The translations under genes and the position numbers were made by a program. The notes beneath the pieces were generated by a model. The model saw nothing but the letters and a program-made list of their open reading frames with translations, made no database searches and was not told the origin of the DNA. From Kiritimatiellia bacterium (GTDB lineage Bacteria > Verrucomicrobiota > Kiritimatiellia > SLAD01): a DNA stretch of 6,124 nucleotides. Positions within the stretch are counted from its first letter, which is position 1, and each line of letters begins with the position of its first letter. This document shows, piece by piece, positions 1 through 6,124 of the stretch. The stretch covers positions 1 to 6,124 of the forward strand of contig SLCI01000073.1 in NCBI GenBank assembly GCA_007125875.1, read 5' to 3'.

Positions 1-1707
1 GATTATACGAAATCGGGCATATTTCCCGGAGCAGGAGCAGAGCTCTTCTGGGGCCCGCTACTGCCACGTGATTGGCAATCGCGCTTTCGCCTAAACGGTT
101 TCGCGGATTTCTCTCACGTTTCGCTTTCGGACGACATTCCCGTCACGGAAGAGCAACTAGTTGAGCTGTATGACGAGCTGCTGACGCACTATGAGGCAGC
201 GTTGATCAATGACACTAGAAGTCCGCTGAGCAGCCGCAAGATCGATTATCAACTCAAGTGGGCCCGACGCGACATCTTGTCCGGTTGGCGACTTGCGCCA
301 GAAGGTCGAGGCCAGGCCAAGCTGGCGGCGGACTGGCTAACACCCTTCGTTGTTCTCGGCGACAATCCTTCGCCCTTCTTTATCGTCAGTGATCTAAATC
401 TTAAACAATTGGACGTGCCCGGACTCGACATCACCTGGCAAACATCGCACCCGGAGATCATTTCCACCAATGGCCACGTCTCGCGGCCGTCAGGCGATGT
501 TCCCGTCGCCGTTACCCTCACCGCCACCATTTCGGATGATCTAGAAACGCATGAAACGTCCTTCGACGTGCGTGTTATGCCTCAGTATCGGCGGTTACCA
601 GCAAAAATGTTGTGGGTCAACGAGTCGATCAACAAGGTTGCGCGGGTCGAAACCGACGTCCATTACTTCCCAGCGGGAGAGGACGCCCCACTGATCCTGC
701 GCGGCTCGCAAGCGACAAATGGCGGCCTCGGCCATCGTGGGCATACCGGCTACTGGTTACCTCGCAAAGCCTTCTCGCTGCGTCTCGATGAACCACACTT
801 CCTGCTCGATGATTCACCCACTCGACATATCTATTTGGTCAACGCAGGCGGCGACCCTTCCGGCATCCGAAATCGGCTTTCATACGATATCTTTCGCTCC
901 CTCGCGTCGCCGGAGCAGCCTCGTTATGCGCCCCATGTTAAATGGGCAGAGATCTTTGTTAACGGCCACTATTACGGGCTAATGGAGATGACCACGCGAG
1001 TCCAGCGGCGAATGCTGGGCTGGGAAGGGCATGATCCAAACGATGAGCATCCCGGCCTGATTTTCAAGCATGAGAATATGCACGCCTGGAGTACTGGCCC
1101 ACGTATTTCAATGCGTCAGGTATTTCCTCCACGCCGACACGGATACTTCTTCGAGCCTTACCTCGAATTACTCGATTTTGTGTCAGACGCAGAGACCGAA
1201 AAATTCATCACGGAACTCGAAGAGCGCATGGATTTGGAGAACTTAATCGACTTTCACCTATTCAAAAACCTAGTCGAAAATTCGAATGGCTGGCCGTTCC
1301 GTTACTGGTTCCACGAATATCTAATCCGCGAGCCCGGGCCGGACGAACGGTTCTTCTTCGCGGCATGGGATATGGATTCAACCTTCGGTCAGCGCGATAT
1401 TTGGGTTACCAGCCATCTGTTTCGACGACTTGAATCGGAGTATCCCGACTTCCATGTCCGCCTTTTGGAACGCTGGCGCGAGCTGCGCGAGGGCCCACTC
1501 GCCGAGCAGGTTCTGCTGGATCGCCTCAATGAAATGGAGCGTAAACTCGCCGGCTATATTGAGTGGGATTTAGCGCATTGGCACCGTGACGATAATTTGT
1601 GTCACACTGCTCTCGTAGAAGATATCCGTTCGCACATCAAATGGCGACTGGAGCATATGGATCAGCACCTCCGAGAGCGCGCGGAAATCGATCCTGACGC
1701 GTCCTGA
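1..1707 (+). CDS. CotH kinase-like protein with atrophied Ig-like domain, 5' end outside window
   Basis: The frame is open from the first base to TGA at 1705-1707, 568 residues, with no ATG before residue 203; a TTG at 202 lies inside the protein and is not a credible start, so the gene begins upstream. Residues are counted from the first codon in the window. About 114-194 looks like an atrophied bacterial Ig domain (ITW followed by a G-x-V turn and alternating beta strands), which suggests an extracytoplasmic protein. About 201-557 is a CotH fold: ILRGS at 232-236, PRKAFSLRL at 255-263 with the probable ATP-contacting Lys256, FVNGHYYGL at 319-327, a helix with NLIDFHLFKN at 414-423, and the metal-site motif WDMDSTFG at 456-463. 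CotH proteins are Fam20C-like atypical kinases, known from spore-coat phosphorylation in Bacillus. The loop that normally carries the catalytic Asp reads NSNGWPFRYW (427-436), with no Asp. The gene converges on the DUF4956/VTC pair, families that often accompany CotH. Substrate unknown; family call firm, activity doubtful. Confidence 0.85.
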   Translation, partial: DYTKSGIFPGAGAELFWGPLLPRDWQSRFRLNGFADFSHVSLSDDIPVTEEQLVELYDELLTHYEAALINDTRSPLSSRKIDYQLKWARRDILSGWRLAPEGRGQAKLAADWLTPFVVLGDNPSPFFIVSDLNLKQLDVPGLDITWQTSHPEIISTNGHVSRPSGDVPVAVTLTATISDDLETHETSFDVRVMPQYRRLPAKMLWVNESINKVARVETDVHYFPAGEDAPLILRGSQATNGGLGHRGHTGYWLPRKAFSLRLDEPHFLLDDSPTRHIYLVNAGGDPSGIRNRLSYDIFRSLASPEQPRYAPHVKWAEIFVNGHYYGLMEMTTRVQRRMLGWEGHDPNDEHPGLIFKHENMHAWSTGPRISMRQVFPPRRHGYFFEPYLELLDFVSDAETEKFITELEERMDLENLIDFHLFKNLVENSNGWPFRYWFHEYLIREPGPDERFFFAAWDMDSTFGQRDIWVTSHLFRRLESEYPDFHVRLLERWRELREGPLAEQVLLDRLNEMERKLAGYIEWDLAHWHRDDNLCHTALVEDIRSHIKWRLEHMDQHLRERAEIDPDAS

Positions 1708-1712
1708 ACGCG
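1692..1712 (+). repeat. Imperfect tandem repeat over the CotH stop codon
   Basis: TCCTGACGCG at 1692-1701 is followed directly by TCCTGAACGCG at 1702-1712; the copies differ by one inserted A. The TGA in the second copy is the stop codon, while the same TGA in the first copy is out of frame. It looks like a small slippage duplication at the 3' end of the gene. No function is claimed. Confidence 0.5.
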
Positions 1713-1724
1713 ACAGCCTGTTTG

Positions 1725-1740
1725 GGCATTAGCGAATGCC
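1725..1740. terminator. Short hairpin at the convergent gene ends, possible weak bidirectional terminator
   Basis: GGCATT (1725-1730) and AATGCC (1735-1740) form a perfect 6-base stem with a 4-base loop. It lies 17 bases after the CotH stop and overlaps the stop codon of the minus-strand DUF4956 gene (1731-1729). There is no T tract on either strand, so classical intrinsic termination is not well supported. The position between two converging genes is the main argument for it. Confidence 0.25.
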
Positions 1741-2424
1741 GCCGGGACGATCCAGAAACACGTTCACCGATTGCACAGAGGCCGCCTGCCGTAGCCCTGC
1801 CTGTAATGCCGCGACATCCTCCTTCAAGCCGGCGAAGGACATTTGCAGGCTGGTCACACCGTCCCGACTCGACGCGCTTTCGAGGCGACTACGCCGAATG
1901 TGCTGCCCCAGATACGCCATGATCCGTTGCGTCGACTCTTCCGCCTCCTCATCCGGCATCGTCACCACCAAGACGCCGTCACGCCGCAAGAATTTCCACG
2001 TGCGCGCACCGCGCACCACCACGAGACTTACGAGTGCAACTCCGTACAGCAGCACGATAAACTGAAAGTTTAAGGTAGCCGAAGAGATGGCGGCAGCGAT
2101 AACCAACATGATAAACCCGATCTCTTCTGGCTCTTTGATCGGGGTGCGAAACCGAATGATGGAAAGTGCGCCCAGCAGACCCAACGAAAGCGGCAGCGAC
2201 AATTGGACCCCGATGAAGATGGTTGTGATCGCGATACCCAACAGCGGGAAAGCACGATGCACCTGACTACCCGTCGCACGGCTTTCATAAAAGAATCGAT
2301 AGAAACCCGAAGCAACCAATGAAGCGGCTAGACTGACCAGCAAGCAAAGCAGGAACAAGCCTGGATCCATGCTGACTTGCACGGACTGGAAGTCCTCCAA
2401 CACCCTAAATACACTCATTTCCAT
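1729..2424 (-). CDS. DUF4956 family integral membrane protein
   Basis: This 231-residue protein has four likely membrane helices (about 21-42, 59-80, 102-117 and 119-138) and a soluble C-terminal part of about 90 residues. The family signature is LGALSIIRFRTPIKEPEE (84-101): a glycine-rich turn, then the charged IRFRTPIKEPEE stretch leading into the third helix. The tail has an alternating strand-helix pattern (VLVVTM at 151-156, VNVFLDRPG at 220-228), probably a small cytoplasmic alpha/beta domain. Length fits the family. The ATG at 2424 is chosen over the one at 2418 because GGAGGAG (2438-2432) lies 7 bases ahead of it. The gene follows the VTC gene by 32 bases on the same strand, so they are probably co-transcribed. 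The biochemical role of DUF4956 is unknown to me; as the membrane partner of a VTC enzyme it could anchor it or form a channel for its product, which is inference only. Confidence 0.88.
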   Translation of the reverse strand: MEMSVFRVLEDFQSVQVSMDPGLFLLCLLVSLAASLVASGFYRFFYESRATGSQVHRAFPLLGIAITTIFIGVQLSLPLSLGLLGALSIIRFRTPIKEPEEIGFIMLVIAAAISSATLNFQFIVLLYGVALVSLVVVRGARTWKFLRRDGVLVVTMPDEEAEESTQRIMAYLGQHIRRSRLESASSRDGVTSLQMSFAGLKEDVAALQAGLRQAASVQSVNVFLDRPGGIR

Positions 2425-2431
2425 AAAATCA

Positions 2432-2450
2432 CTCCTCCGGCCAATTGGCC
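2432..2450 (-). promoter_or_regulatory. 12-base palindrome abutting the DUF4956 Shine-Dalgarno
   Basis: GGCCAATTGGCC (2450-2439 on the minus strand) is a perfect palindrome that can fold as a 4-base GC stem with an AATT loop. It is followed without a gap by the ribosome binding site GGAGGAG (2438-2432), then 7 bases to the ATG. The ribosome binding site is strong. A role for the palindrome in translation or mRNA stability between the two genes is possible but not shown. Confidence 0.5.
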
Positions 2451-2456
2451 ATCCTG

Positions 2457-3173
2457 CTAAATACTCATGCGAATAACGGTCGGCGCGCCCGCATGCAAAA
2501 CCTGATTAATACATTCGCCATATTTCGAGAAACTGCGGATGCGAAAGCCCGCATGATAAAGCACGCGCGCCCAAGGCAGCGTCCCGAATCCCGTCCGCTT
2601 ATGCTCACAAATTACCGTGTTGAGATCAAATGGCTCCACTTGCGGCAAGCGATCCGCGTTCAGCCTTGTCATTCGTATATTGGAATCCACACAGACCGTG
2701 TCACCTGTATAGGGACACACATAGCGGTGACGGTCATACGATATCGAGACGAGCGGGAAAAGGTTTATCGGGATATTATCTTCACAGCATTCGGCCTCCC
2801 GATAGAGCAGATCGACCAAACCGCCATCGGTCAACGGAGTCGATCGAATCCATTCCGCATTGACCTTGAAGGGGTGACGCAGCTTGTCGCGCGCGCTGCC
2901 ATAGCGATACTTGATTTCCAGGAAGGCCTGCGTAGTTGATTCCGGTGCCAGCGGTGCCCCCTCATACCAGCGGATACGGTACTTTCGTTTCAGCGTATCA
3001 CCCTCGATTTTCTCACGAAATGTGCTCAGGAGCGGCGTATCAAAGTAAATACTGCTGATCCTGCCAAACGGATATTCACGGTGAGGGTGACAGTGATGCG
3101 CAATCAGCGCTAACGCCCGATCAACGTCCAGACCGTGCGCCGTAAATTTTCTTTCGTTGACCAGGGTATTCAT
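2457..3173 (-). CDS. VTC-domain protein (polyphosphate polymerase family)
   Basis: This 238-residue soluble protein belongs to the VTC family, tunnel-fold enzymes that in yeast Vtc4 make polyphosphate from ATP. The charged motifs that line the tunnel appear in order: ERKF (7-10), SIYFDT (41-46), KRKYRIRW (62-69, with Arg66 and Arg68), FLEIKYR (84-90), YDRHRY (146-151), ICEHKR (188-193) and SKYG (216-219). The last Glu-Lys pair (Glu190, Lys192) sits where the family has its C-terminal E-x-K. It has no SPX domain, signal peptide or membrane helix, and the length is normal for single-domain bacterial members. The ATG at 3173 has only a weak purine stretch (AGAG) upstream, but no better start lies between it and the predicted transcription start. 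It is the first gene of a unit with the downstream DUF4956 gene. The family is clear; actual polyphosphate synthesis is inferred from Vtc4, and another triphosphate-dependent product cannot be excluded. Confidence 0.88.
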   Translation of the reverse strand: MNTLVNERKFTAHGLDVDRALALIAHHCHPHREYPFGRISSIYFDTPLLSTFREKIEGDTLKRKYRIRWYEGAPLAPESTTQAFLEIKYRYGSARDKLRHPFKVNAEWIRSTPLTDGGLVDLLYREAECCEDNIPINLFPLVSISYDRHRYVCPYTGDTVCVDSNIRMTRLNADRLPQVEPFDLNTVICEHKRTGFGTLPWARVLYHAGFRIRSFSKYGECINQVLHAGAPTVIRMSI

Positions 3174-3199
3174 AATGGCTCTGTGCGCAGTGAACTTGG

Positions 3200-3228
3200 A
3201 CCCTAATCAAGCTTTAAGCCCCTGTCAA
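3200..3228 (-). promoter_or_regulatory. Sigma70-like promoter for the VTC-DUF4956 unit
   Basis: On the minus strand a perfect TTGACA (-35, 3228-3223) is followed after exactly 17 bases by TAGGGT (-10, 3205-3200), with a TG two positions ahead of the -10. This predicts transcription from about 3193 and a leader of about 20 bases before the VTC ATG. The -10 box matches the E. coli consensus at three of six positions; the -35, spacing and location are good. Confidence 0.5.
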
Positions 3229-3233
3229 ACCGA

Positions 3234-3252
3234 CCCGGCTAGCAGCGCCGGG
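3234..3252. repeat. GC-rich inverted repeat upstream of the VTC promoter
   Basis: CCCGGC (3234-3239) and GCCGGG (3247-3252) form a perfect 6-base stem with a 7-base loop. It lies just upstream of the -35 box of the minus-strand promoter and has no T tract on either side, so it is not a terminator. It could be an operator half-site pair, or chance in GC-rich sequence. Confidence 0.25.
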
Positions 3253-3313
3253 ACACGAGCCAAATCGATGGCGCGCCGTAGGCAAAACCGCCCAAAATAA
3301 AGACTCAATTCGT

Positions 3314-3343
3314 TTGCCATTATTCTGCATTTTTTGCTATGGT
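3314..3343 (+). promoter_or_regulatory. Candidate gyrB promoter
   Basis: TTGCCA (3314-3319) and TATGGT (3338-3343) are separated by 18 bases that include a run of six T; a TG one base before the -10 gives it an extended -10 form (TGCTATGGT). The predicted start is near 3350, giving gyrB a leader of about 147 bases. The region is AT-rich compared with its surroundings. Both boxes are imperfect, so confidence is modest. Confidence 0.35.
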
Positions 3344-3349
3344 TTTCAG

Positions 3350-3395
3350 GTCTCAGAAAGCCTAATCGGCTCAAACTTTTTGGATGATCTGAGAC
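3350..3395 (+). repeat. 8-base perfect inverted repeat in the gyrB leader
   Basis: GTCTCAGA (3350-3357) and TCTGAGAC (3388-3395) are exact reverse complements 30 bases apart. Between them AGCC (3359-3362) and GGCT (3368-3371) can form a small inner hairpin. A further 5-base stem (3417-3421 with 3431-3435) lies downstream. If transcription starts near 3350, the first arm is the very 5' end of the gyrB mRNA. It may be a leader structure or a protein-binding site. Confidence 0.4.
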
Positions 3396-3496
3396 GCGGT
3401 TTTGGCACCCCAATGTCTCGAAGCAATCGGTCGAGTTGTGCCCGTGATCCGGGGTCTGCCAGGCAATTTTCAAGGTTAGTATGGGAGTAGAGTTTT

Positions 3497-6001
3497 ATGT
3501 CTGAGGATGAACAATCCCCCGCGGTCGCTGATGTAGCGGCGAAGGCAGTACAAGAGAAATTAGGCGCGAAATACGATGCGCAAAACATCACGGTGTTGGG
3601 AGGCCTTGACGCCGTCCGCAAACGTCCTGCGATGTATATCGGTGATACCGGTGTTCGAGGATTGCATCATTGTGTTTATGAAGTCGTCGATAACAGCGTC
3701 GACGAAGCGCTGGCGGGACATTGTTCCAACATTCACGTGACGTTGAATGCGGATGGCTCCTGCTCCATCAATGATGATGGGCGCGGCATTCCGGTGGATA
3801 TGCACGCCACCGAGAAGAAGCCCGCAGTCGAAGTGGTGCTCACCACCCTCCATGCGGGCGGTAAATTCGATCACAACTCCTACAAGGTATCCGGCGGCTT
3901 ACATGGTGTCGGCGTGTCCTGTGTGAACGGCTTGAGCGAATGGTTCGAAGTGGAGGTGCGCCGGGATGGAAGTGTGCACCATCAGCGATTCGAGCGTGGC
4001 CTGCCCGTGTCCAAGTTGGAAACGATCGGGAAAACCAAGGCTACCGGCACTAAAATCACGTTTTTCCCCGATGCCACGATCTTTCAGGTCACGGAATTTA
4101 ATTGGGATACACTGGCGGCGCGCCTGCGCGAGATTGCCTTCCTCAACAAAGGCTTGGAAATCAAGCTATCGCAGGAAGAGCCCGCCCGCGATGAGACGTT
4201 CAAGTATGACGGCGGGATCAGGGAGTTCGTCGAACACTTGAATCGAAACAAGAATGCCCTACACCCCAAGGTCATTTACATCGAGAAGGAACGCGACAAT
4301 GTGGCCGTGGAAATCGCCATGCAGTACACAGACGCGTATGCCGAGAACCTGTTTTCTTTCGCGAACAACATCAACACCGTCGAAGGCGGCACGCATTTGA
4401 GCGGTTTCCGCTCGGCACTAACCCGTACGGTCAATGCCTACGCCCGCGCCAACAAGCTGATCAAAGACGATAAAGTCAGCATGAGTGGCGATGATATTCG
4501 CGAGGGTATGACCGCGGTGGTCAGCGTCAAAGTACCCGACCCTCAGTTTGAAGGTCAGACCAAGACCAAGCTGGGTAACGGCGAAGTGCAAGGCATTGTT
4601 GAATCGATTGTGAACGATGAGTTGGCGACGTATTTCGAGGAGCACCCCAACGTTGCCCGTCGCATTATTGAAAAGGGCGTTTTAGCCGCTCGTGCCCGTG
4701 AGGCAGCCCGCAAAGCGCGTGATCTGACCCGCCGCAAAAGCGCACTCGATAGCGGTTCTCTGCCGGGCAAGCTGGCGGATTGTTCCGAGCGCGACCCGGC
4801 CATTACCGAACTGTTCATCGTTGAGGGTGACAGCGCCGGTGGTTCCGCGAAACAAGGACGGGATCGCCGCTTTCAGGCGATCCTACCGCTGCGCGGCAAA
4901 GTCCTGAACGTGGAGAAAGCGCGACTCGACAAGATTTTGAACAACAACGAAATCCGCACCATGATCACCGCGATCGGCACGGGTATCGGCAAAGAGGAGT
5001 TCAACCTCGAGAAACTGCGGTATCACAAAATCGTGATCATGACCGACGCGGACGTGGACGGCCTACACATTCGCACCTTGTTGTTGACCTTCTTTTACCG
5101 ACAAATGCCGGAACTAATTGAGCGTGGACATGTATTCATCGCGCTGCCGCCACTCTATAAGATCAAGCGAAAGAAGCGTGAGCAGTACTTGGATAGCGAC
5201 AAGGAACTCACCGAAATTCTGCTCGAACTGGGCACGGAAGATTTGGCACTAATCGATCAGTCCGGCAAGCCGTTTTGCACCGATAAGCAGTTACAGGAAA
5301 TTCTGGCCGCGCTGACAGAAATCGAAGACATTGCGCGGCGCCTGGAACGCAAGGGTATTGATTTTCAGCAATACCTAACGCATCGCGATAAGGAAAAGGG
5401 CCTCTTTCCTCAATATCGCGTGCAAGTAAAGCACGCGCATGGCACGGAATTCGAATACATCGCGACCGAGGCCGACCTTCGCAAGTATCGCGAGGAAATG
5501 GAACGGCAACTCGGCGACCAGCTGGAGATCTTCACGGAAGGTGGAGAAAACGGCAACGGAGCAACCAGTGCGCCACGTCATCCTGGTCTAAACTGGGTGG
5601 AAATTTATTCCGCCAGCAGCTTGGCCAAGCAAGTAGCCATTCTGGAAAAACGTGGCTTCAGTGTGGACCAAATGCTGAAGTCGGAAGAGCCGCTTTTCCA
5701 CTTGTCCGACGCCAAAGACGAGAAGATCCCGATTCATTCGCTGCAGCACCTGCTCGACACGGTTCGTGAGATTGGGCGGCGCGGCTTAAGCATCCAGCGC
5801 TATAAAGGTTTGGGTGAAATGAATCCGGAACAGCTTTGGGAAACCACCATGGACCCTCAGCACCGCAAAATGGATCGTGTCGTGCTGGACGATATCGTGA
5901 AAGCCGACGAGATCTTCACTATTTTGATGGGCGACGACGTGGAGCCACGCCGTAACTTCATCCTCAGCAACGCCCTCAACGTCCGCAATCTGGACATCTA
6001 A
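3497..6001 (+). CDS. gyrB: DNA gyrase subunit B
   Basis: GyrB is the ATPase subunit of DNA gyrase, which with GyrA introduces negative supercoils in chromosomal DNA. The 834 residues show a GHKL ATPase domain (catalytic Glu62 in YEVVDNSVDEA, DDGRGIP at 93-99, GGLHGVGVSCVN at 133-144), a transducer domain with the ATP-contacting lysine in QTKTKLG (354-360), a TOPRIM domain (EGDSAGG at 443-449, DADVDG at 517-522) and the C-terminal GyrA/DNA contact block QRYKGLGEMNPEQLW (767-781). About 560-755 is the long TOPRIM insertion of Gram-negative GyrB (E. coli GyrB, 804 residues, also has it), with a flexible Gly/Asn-rich linker at about 681-697. A tail of some 24 residues precedes the conserved KYDAQNITVL block. 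The ATG is the first possible start: an in-frame TAG lies at 3488-3490, and GGGAG (3483-3487) lies 9 bases ahead. gyrA follows after 24 bases. All catalytic motifs are intact. Confidence 0.98.
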   Translation: MSEDEQSPAVADVAAKAVQEKLGAKYDAQNITVLGGLDAVRKRPAMYIGDTGVRGLHHCVYEVVDNSVDEALAGHCSNIHVTLNADGSCSINDDGRGIPVDMHATEKKPAVEVVLTTLHAGGKFDHNSYKVSGGLHGVGVSCVNGLSEWFEVEVRRDGSVHHQRFERGLPVSKLETIGKTKATGTKITFFPDATIFQVTEFNWDTLAARLREIAFLNKGLEIKLSQEEPARDETFKYDGGIREFVEHLNRNKNALHPKVIYIEKERDNVAVEIAMQYTDAYAENLFSFANNINTVEGGTHLSGFRSALTRTVNAYARANKLIKDDKVSMSGDDIREGMTAVVSVKVPDPQFEGQTKTKLGNGEVQGIVESIVNDELATYFEEHPNVARRIIEKGVLAARAREAARKARDLTRRKSALDSGSLPGKLADCSERDPAITELFIVEGDSAGGSAKQGRDRRFQAILPLRGKVLNVEKARLDKILNNNEIRTMITAIGTGIGKEEFNLEKLRYHKIVIMTDADVDGLHIRTLLLTFFYRQMPELIERGHVFIALPPLYKIKRKKREQYLDSDKELTEILLELGTEDLALIDQSGKPFCTDKQLQEILAALTEIEDIARRLERKGIDFQQYLTHRDKEKGLFPQYRVQVKHAHGTEFEYIATEADLRKYREEMERQLGDQLEIFTEGGENGNGATSAPRHPGLNWVEIYSASSLAKQVAILEKRGFSVDQMLKSEEPLFHLSDAKDEKIPIHSLQHLLDTVREIGRRGLSIQRYKGLGEMNPEQLWETTMDPQHRKMDRVVLDDIVKADEIFTILMGDDVEPRRNFILSNALNVRNLDI

Positions 6002-6025
6002 TTTCTAACCTGACGGGACTTAACC

Positions 6026-6124
6026 ATGTATCAACAGAACGAGCGACTCGACCGCACCAATATTGAAGAGGAGATGCAGCGCGCATACATCGATTACTCG
6101 ATGAGCGTGATTGTGGGACGCGCC
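6026..6124 (+). CDS. gyrA: DNA gyrase subunit A, N-terminal fragment (runs off the window)
   Basis: Only the first 33 codons are present. They contain the conserved GyrA N-terminus: a nine-residue tail, then IEEEMQRAYIDYSMSVIVGRA (split as IEEEMQRAYI at 13-22 and DYSMSVIVGRA at 23-33), the first helix and strand of the breakage-reunion domain. The catalytic tyrosine and quinolone-resistance region lie beyond the window. The ATG at 6026 is preceded by GGGA (6015-6018) with 7 bases between. The gene starts 24 bases after the gyrB stop with no terminator between them, so gyrB and gyrA are one operon. ParC (topoisomerase IV) has a similar start, but adjacency to a full gyrase-type GyrB favours GyrA. 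Confidence 0.93.
   Translation, partial: MYQQNERLDRTNIEEEMQRAYIDYSMSVIVGRA

Larger units (their letters stand above)
3174..3496. other. Divergent intergenic region between the VTC unit and gyrB
   Basis: These 323 bases separate genes that point away from each other, so both promoters should lie here. It holds a minus-strand promoter candidate close to the VTC gene, a plus-strand candidate for gyrB, and several inverted repeats listed separately. Short reading frames across it (for example 3473-3225 on the minus strand and 3413-3490 on the plus strand) have no recognisable protein character. I saw no DnaA box, tRNA or known riboswitch. Confidence 0.7.

Noticed and set aside
202..204. TTG as the start of the CotH gene
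   Set aside because: The frame stays open upstream to the window edge with protein-like sequence, there is no good ribosome binding site, and a start here would cut into a helical segment.
719..982. 87-codon plus-strand frame inside the CotH gene
   Set aside because: It is fully inside a conserved CotH domain in another frame and has no family character.
2429..2452. Seven-codon minus-strand mini frame (MANWPEE) between VTC and DUF4956
   Set aside because: The only upstream purine stretch touches the ATG, too close to act as a ribosome binding site; it is most likely a by-product of the palindrome.
2445..2939. Plus-strand reading frame of 164 codons antisense to the VTC gene
   Set aside because: It lies almost wholly inside the well-supported VTC gene on the other strand and has no recognisable motif; it is a shadow of GC-rich coding sequence.
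3413..3490. 25-codon plus-strand frame ending 6 bases before gyrB, as a leader peptide
   Set aside because: No convincing ribosome binding site and no run of regulatory codons; nothing beyond its position supports translation.
3225..3621. Two minus-strand reading frames of 82 and 91 codons across the intergenic region and the gyrB start
   Set aside because: No protein family character, one overlaps the gyrB start in antisense, and the region is needed for the divergent promoters.

Overview
The window holds the 3' end of one gene, three complete genes and the start of a fifth. The best guess for the source is a Gram-negative bacterium of the PVC group, most likely Verrucomicrobiota. This rests on the wording of GyrB (a long form of 834 residues with the insertion typical of Gram-negative GyrB), on gyrB lying directly next to gyrA, and on my memory of similar proteins. 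No rRNA or other strong taxonomic marker is present, so the assignment is an inference.

Left part (1-3173): a three-family module. A CotH-kinase-like protein with an atrophied bacterial Ig-like domain runs on the + strand; its frame is open from the first base, so the true start lies outside the window. It converges on a two-gene minus-strand unit: a VTC-domain protein (polyphosphate-polymerase family, 2457-3173) followed by a four-helix DUF4956 membrane protein (1729-2424). The gap between these two is 32 bases and contains a 12-base palindrome that abuts a strong Shine-Dalgarno sequence. VTC, DUF4956 and CotH proteins often occur together in bacterial genomes. The joint function is not established as far as I know; a membrane-linked polyphosphate or phosphotransfer system acting on cell-surface proteins is a reasonable guess. 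The CotH domain here seems to lack the usual catalytic Asp, which makes it the most interesting point of the window.

Middle (3174-3496): a 323-base divergent intergenic region. It has a good minus-strand sigma70-like promoter for the VTC-DUF4956 unit, a weaker plus-strand candidate for gyrB, and an 8-base perfect inverted repeat that would start at the predicted 5' end of the gyrB transcript.

Right part (3497-6124): complete gyrB and the first 33 codons of gyrA, 24 bases apart and clearly one operon. They encode the two subunits of DNA gyrase. No RNA gene, insertion sequence, CRISPR array or phage remnant was seen.
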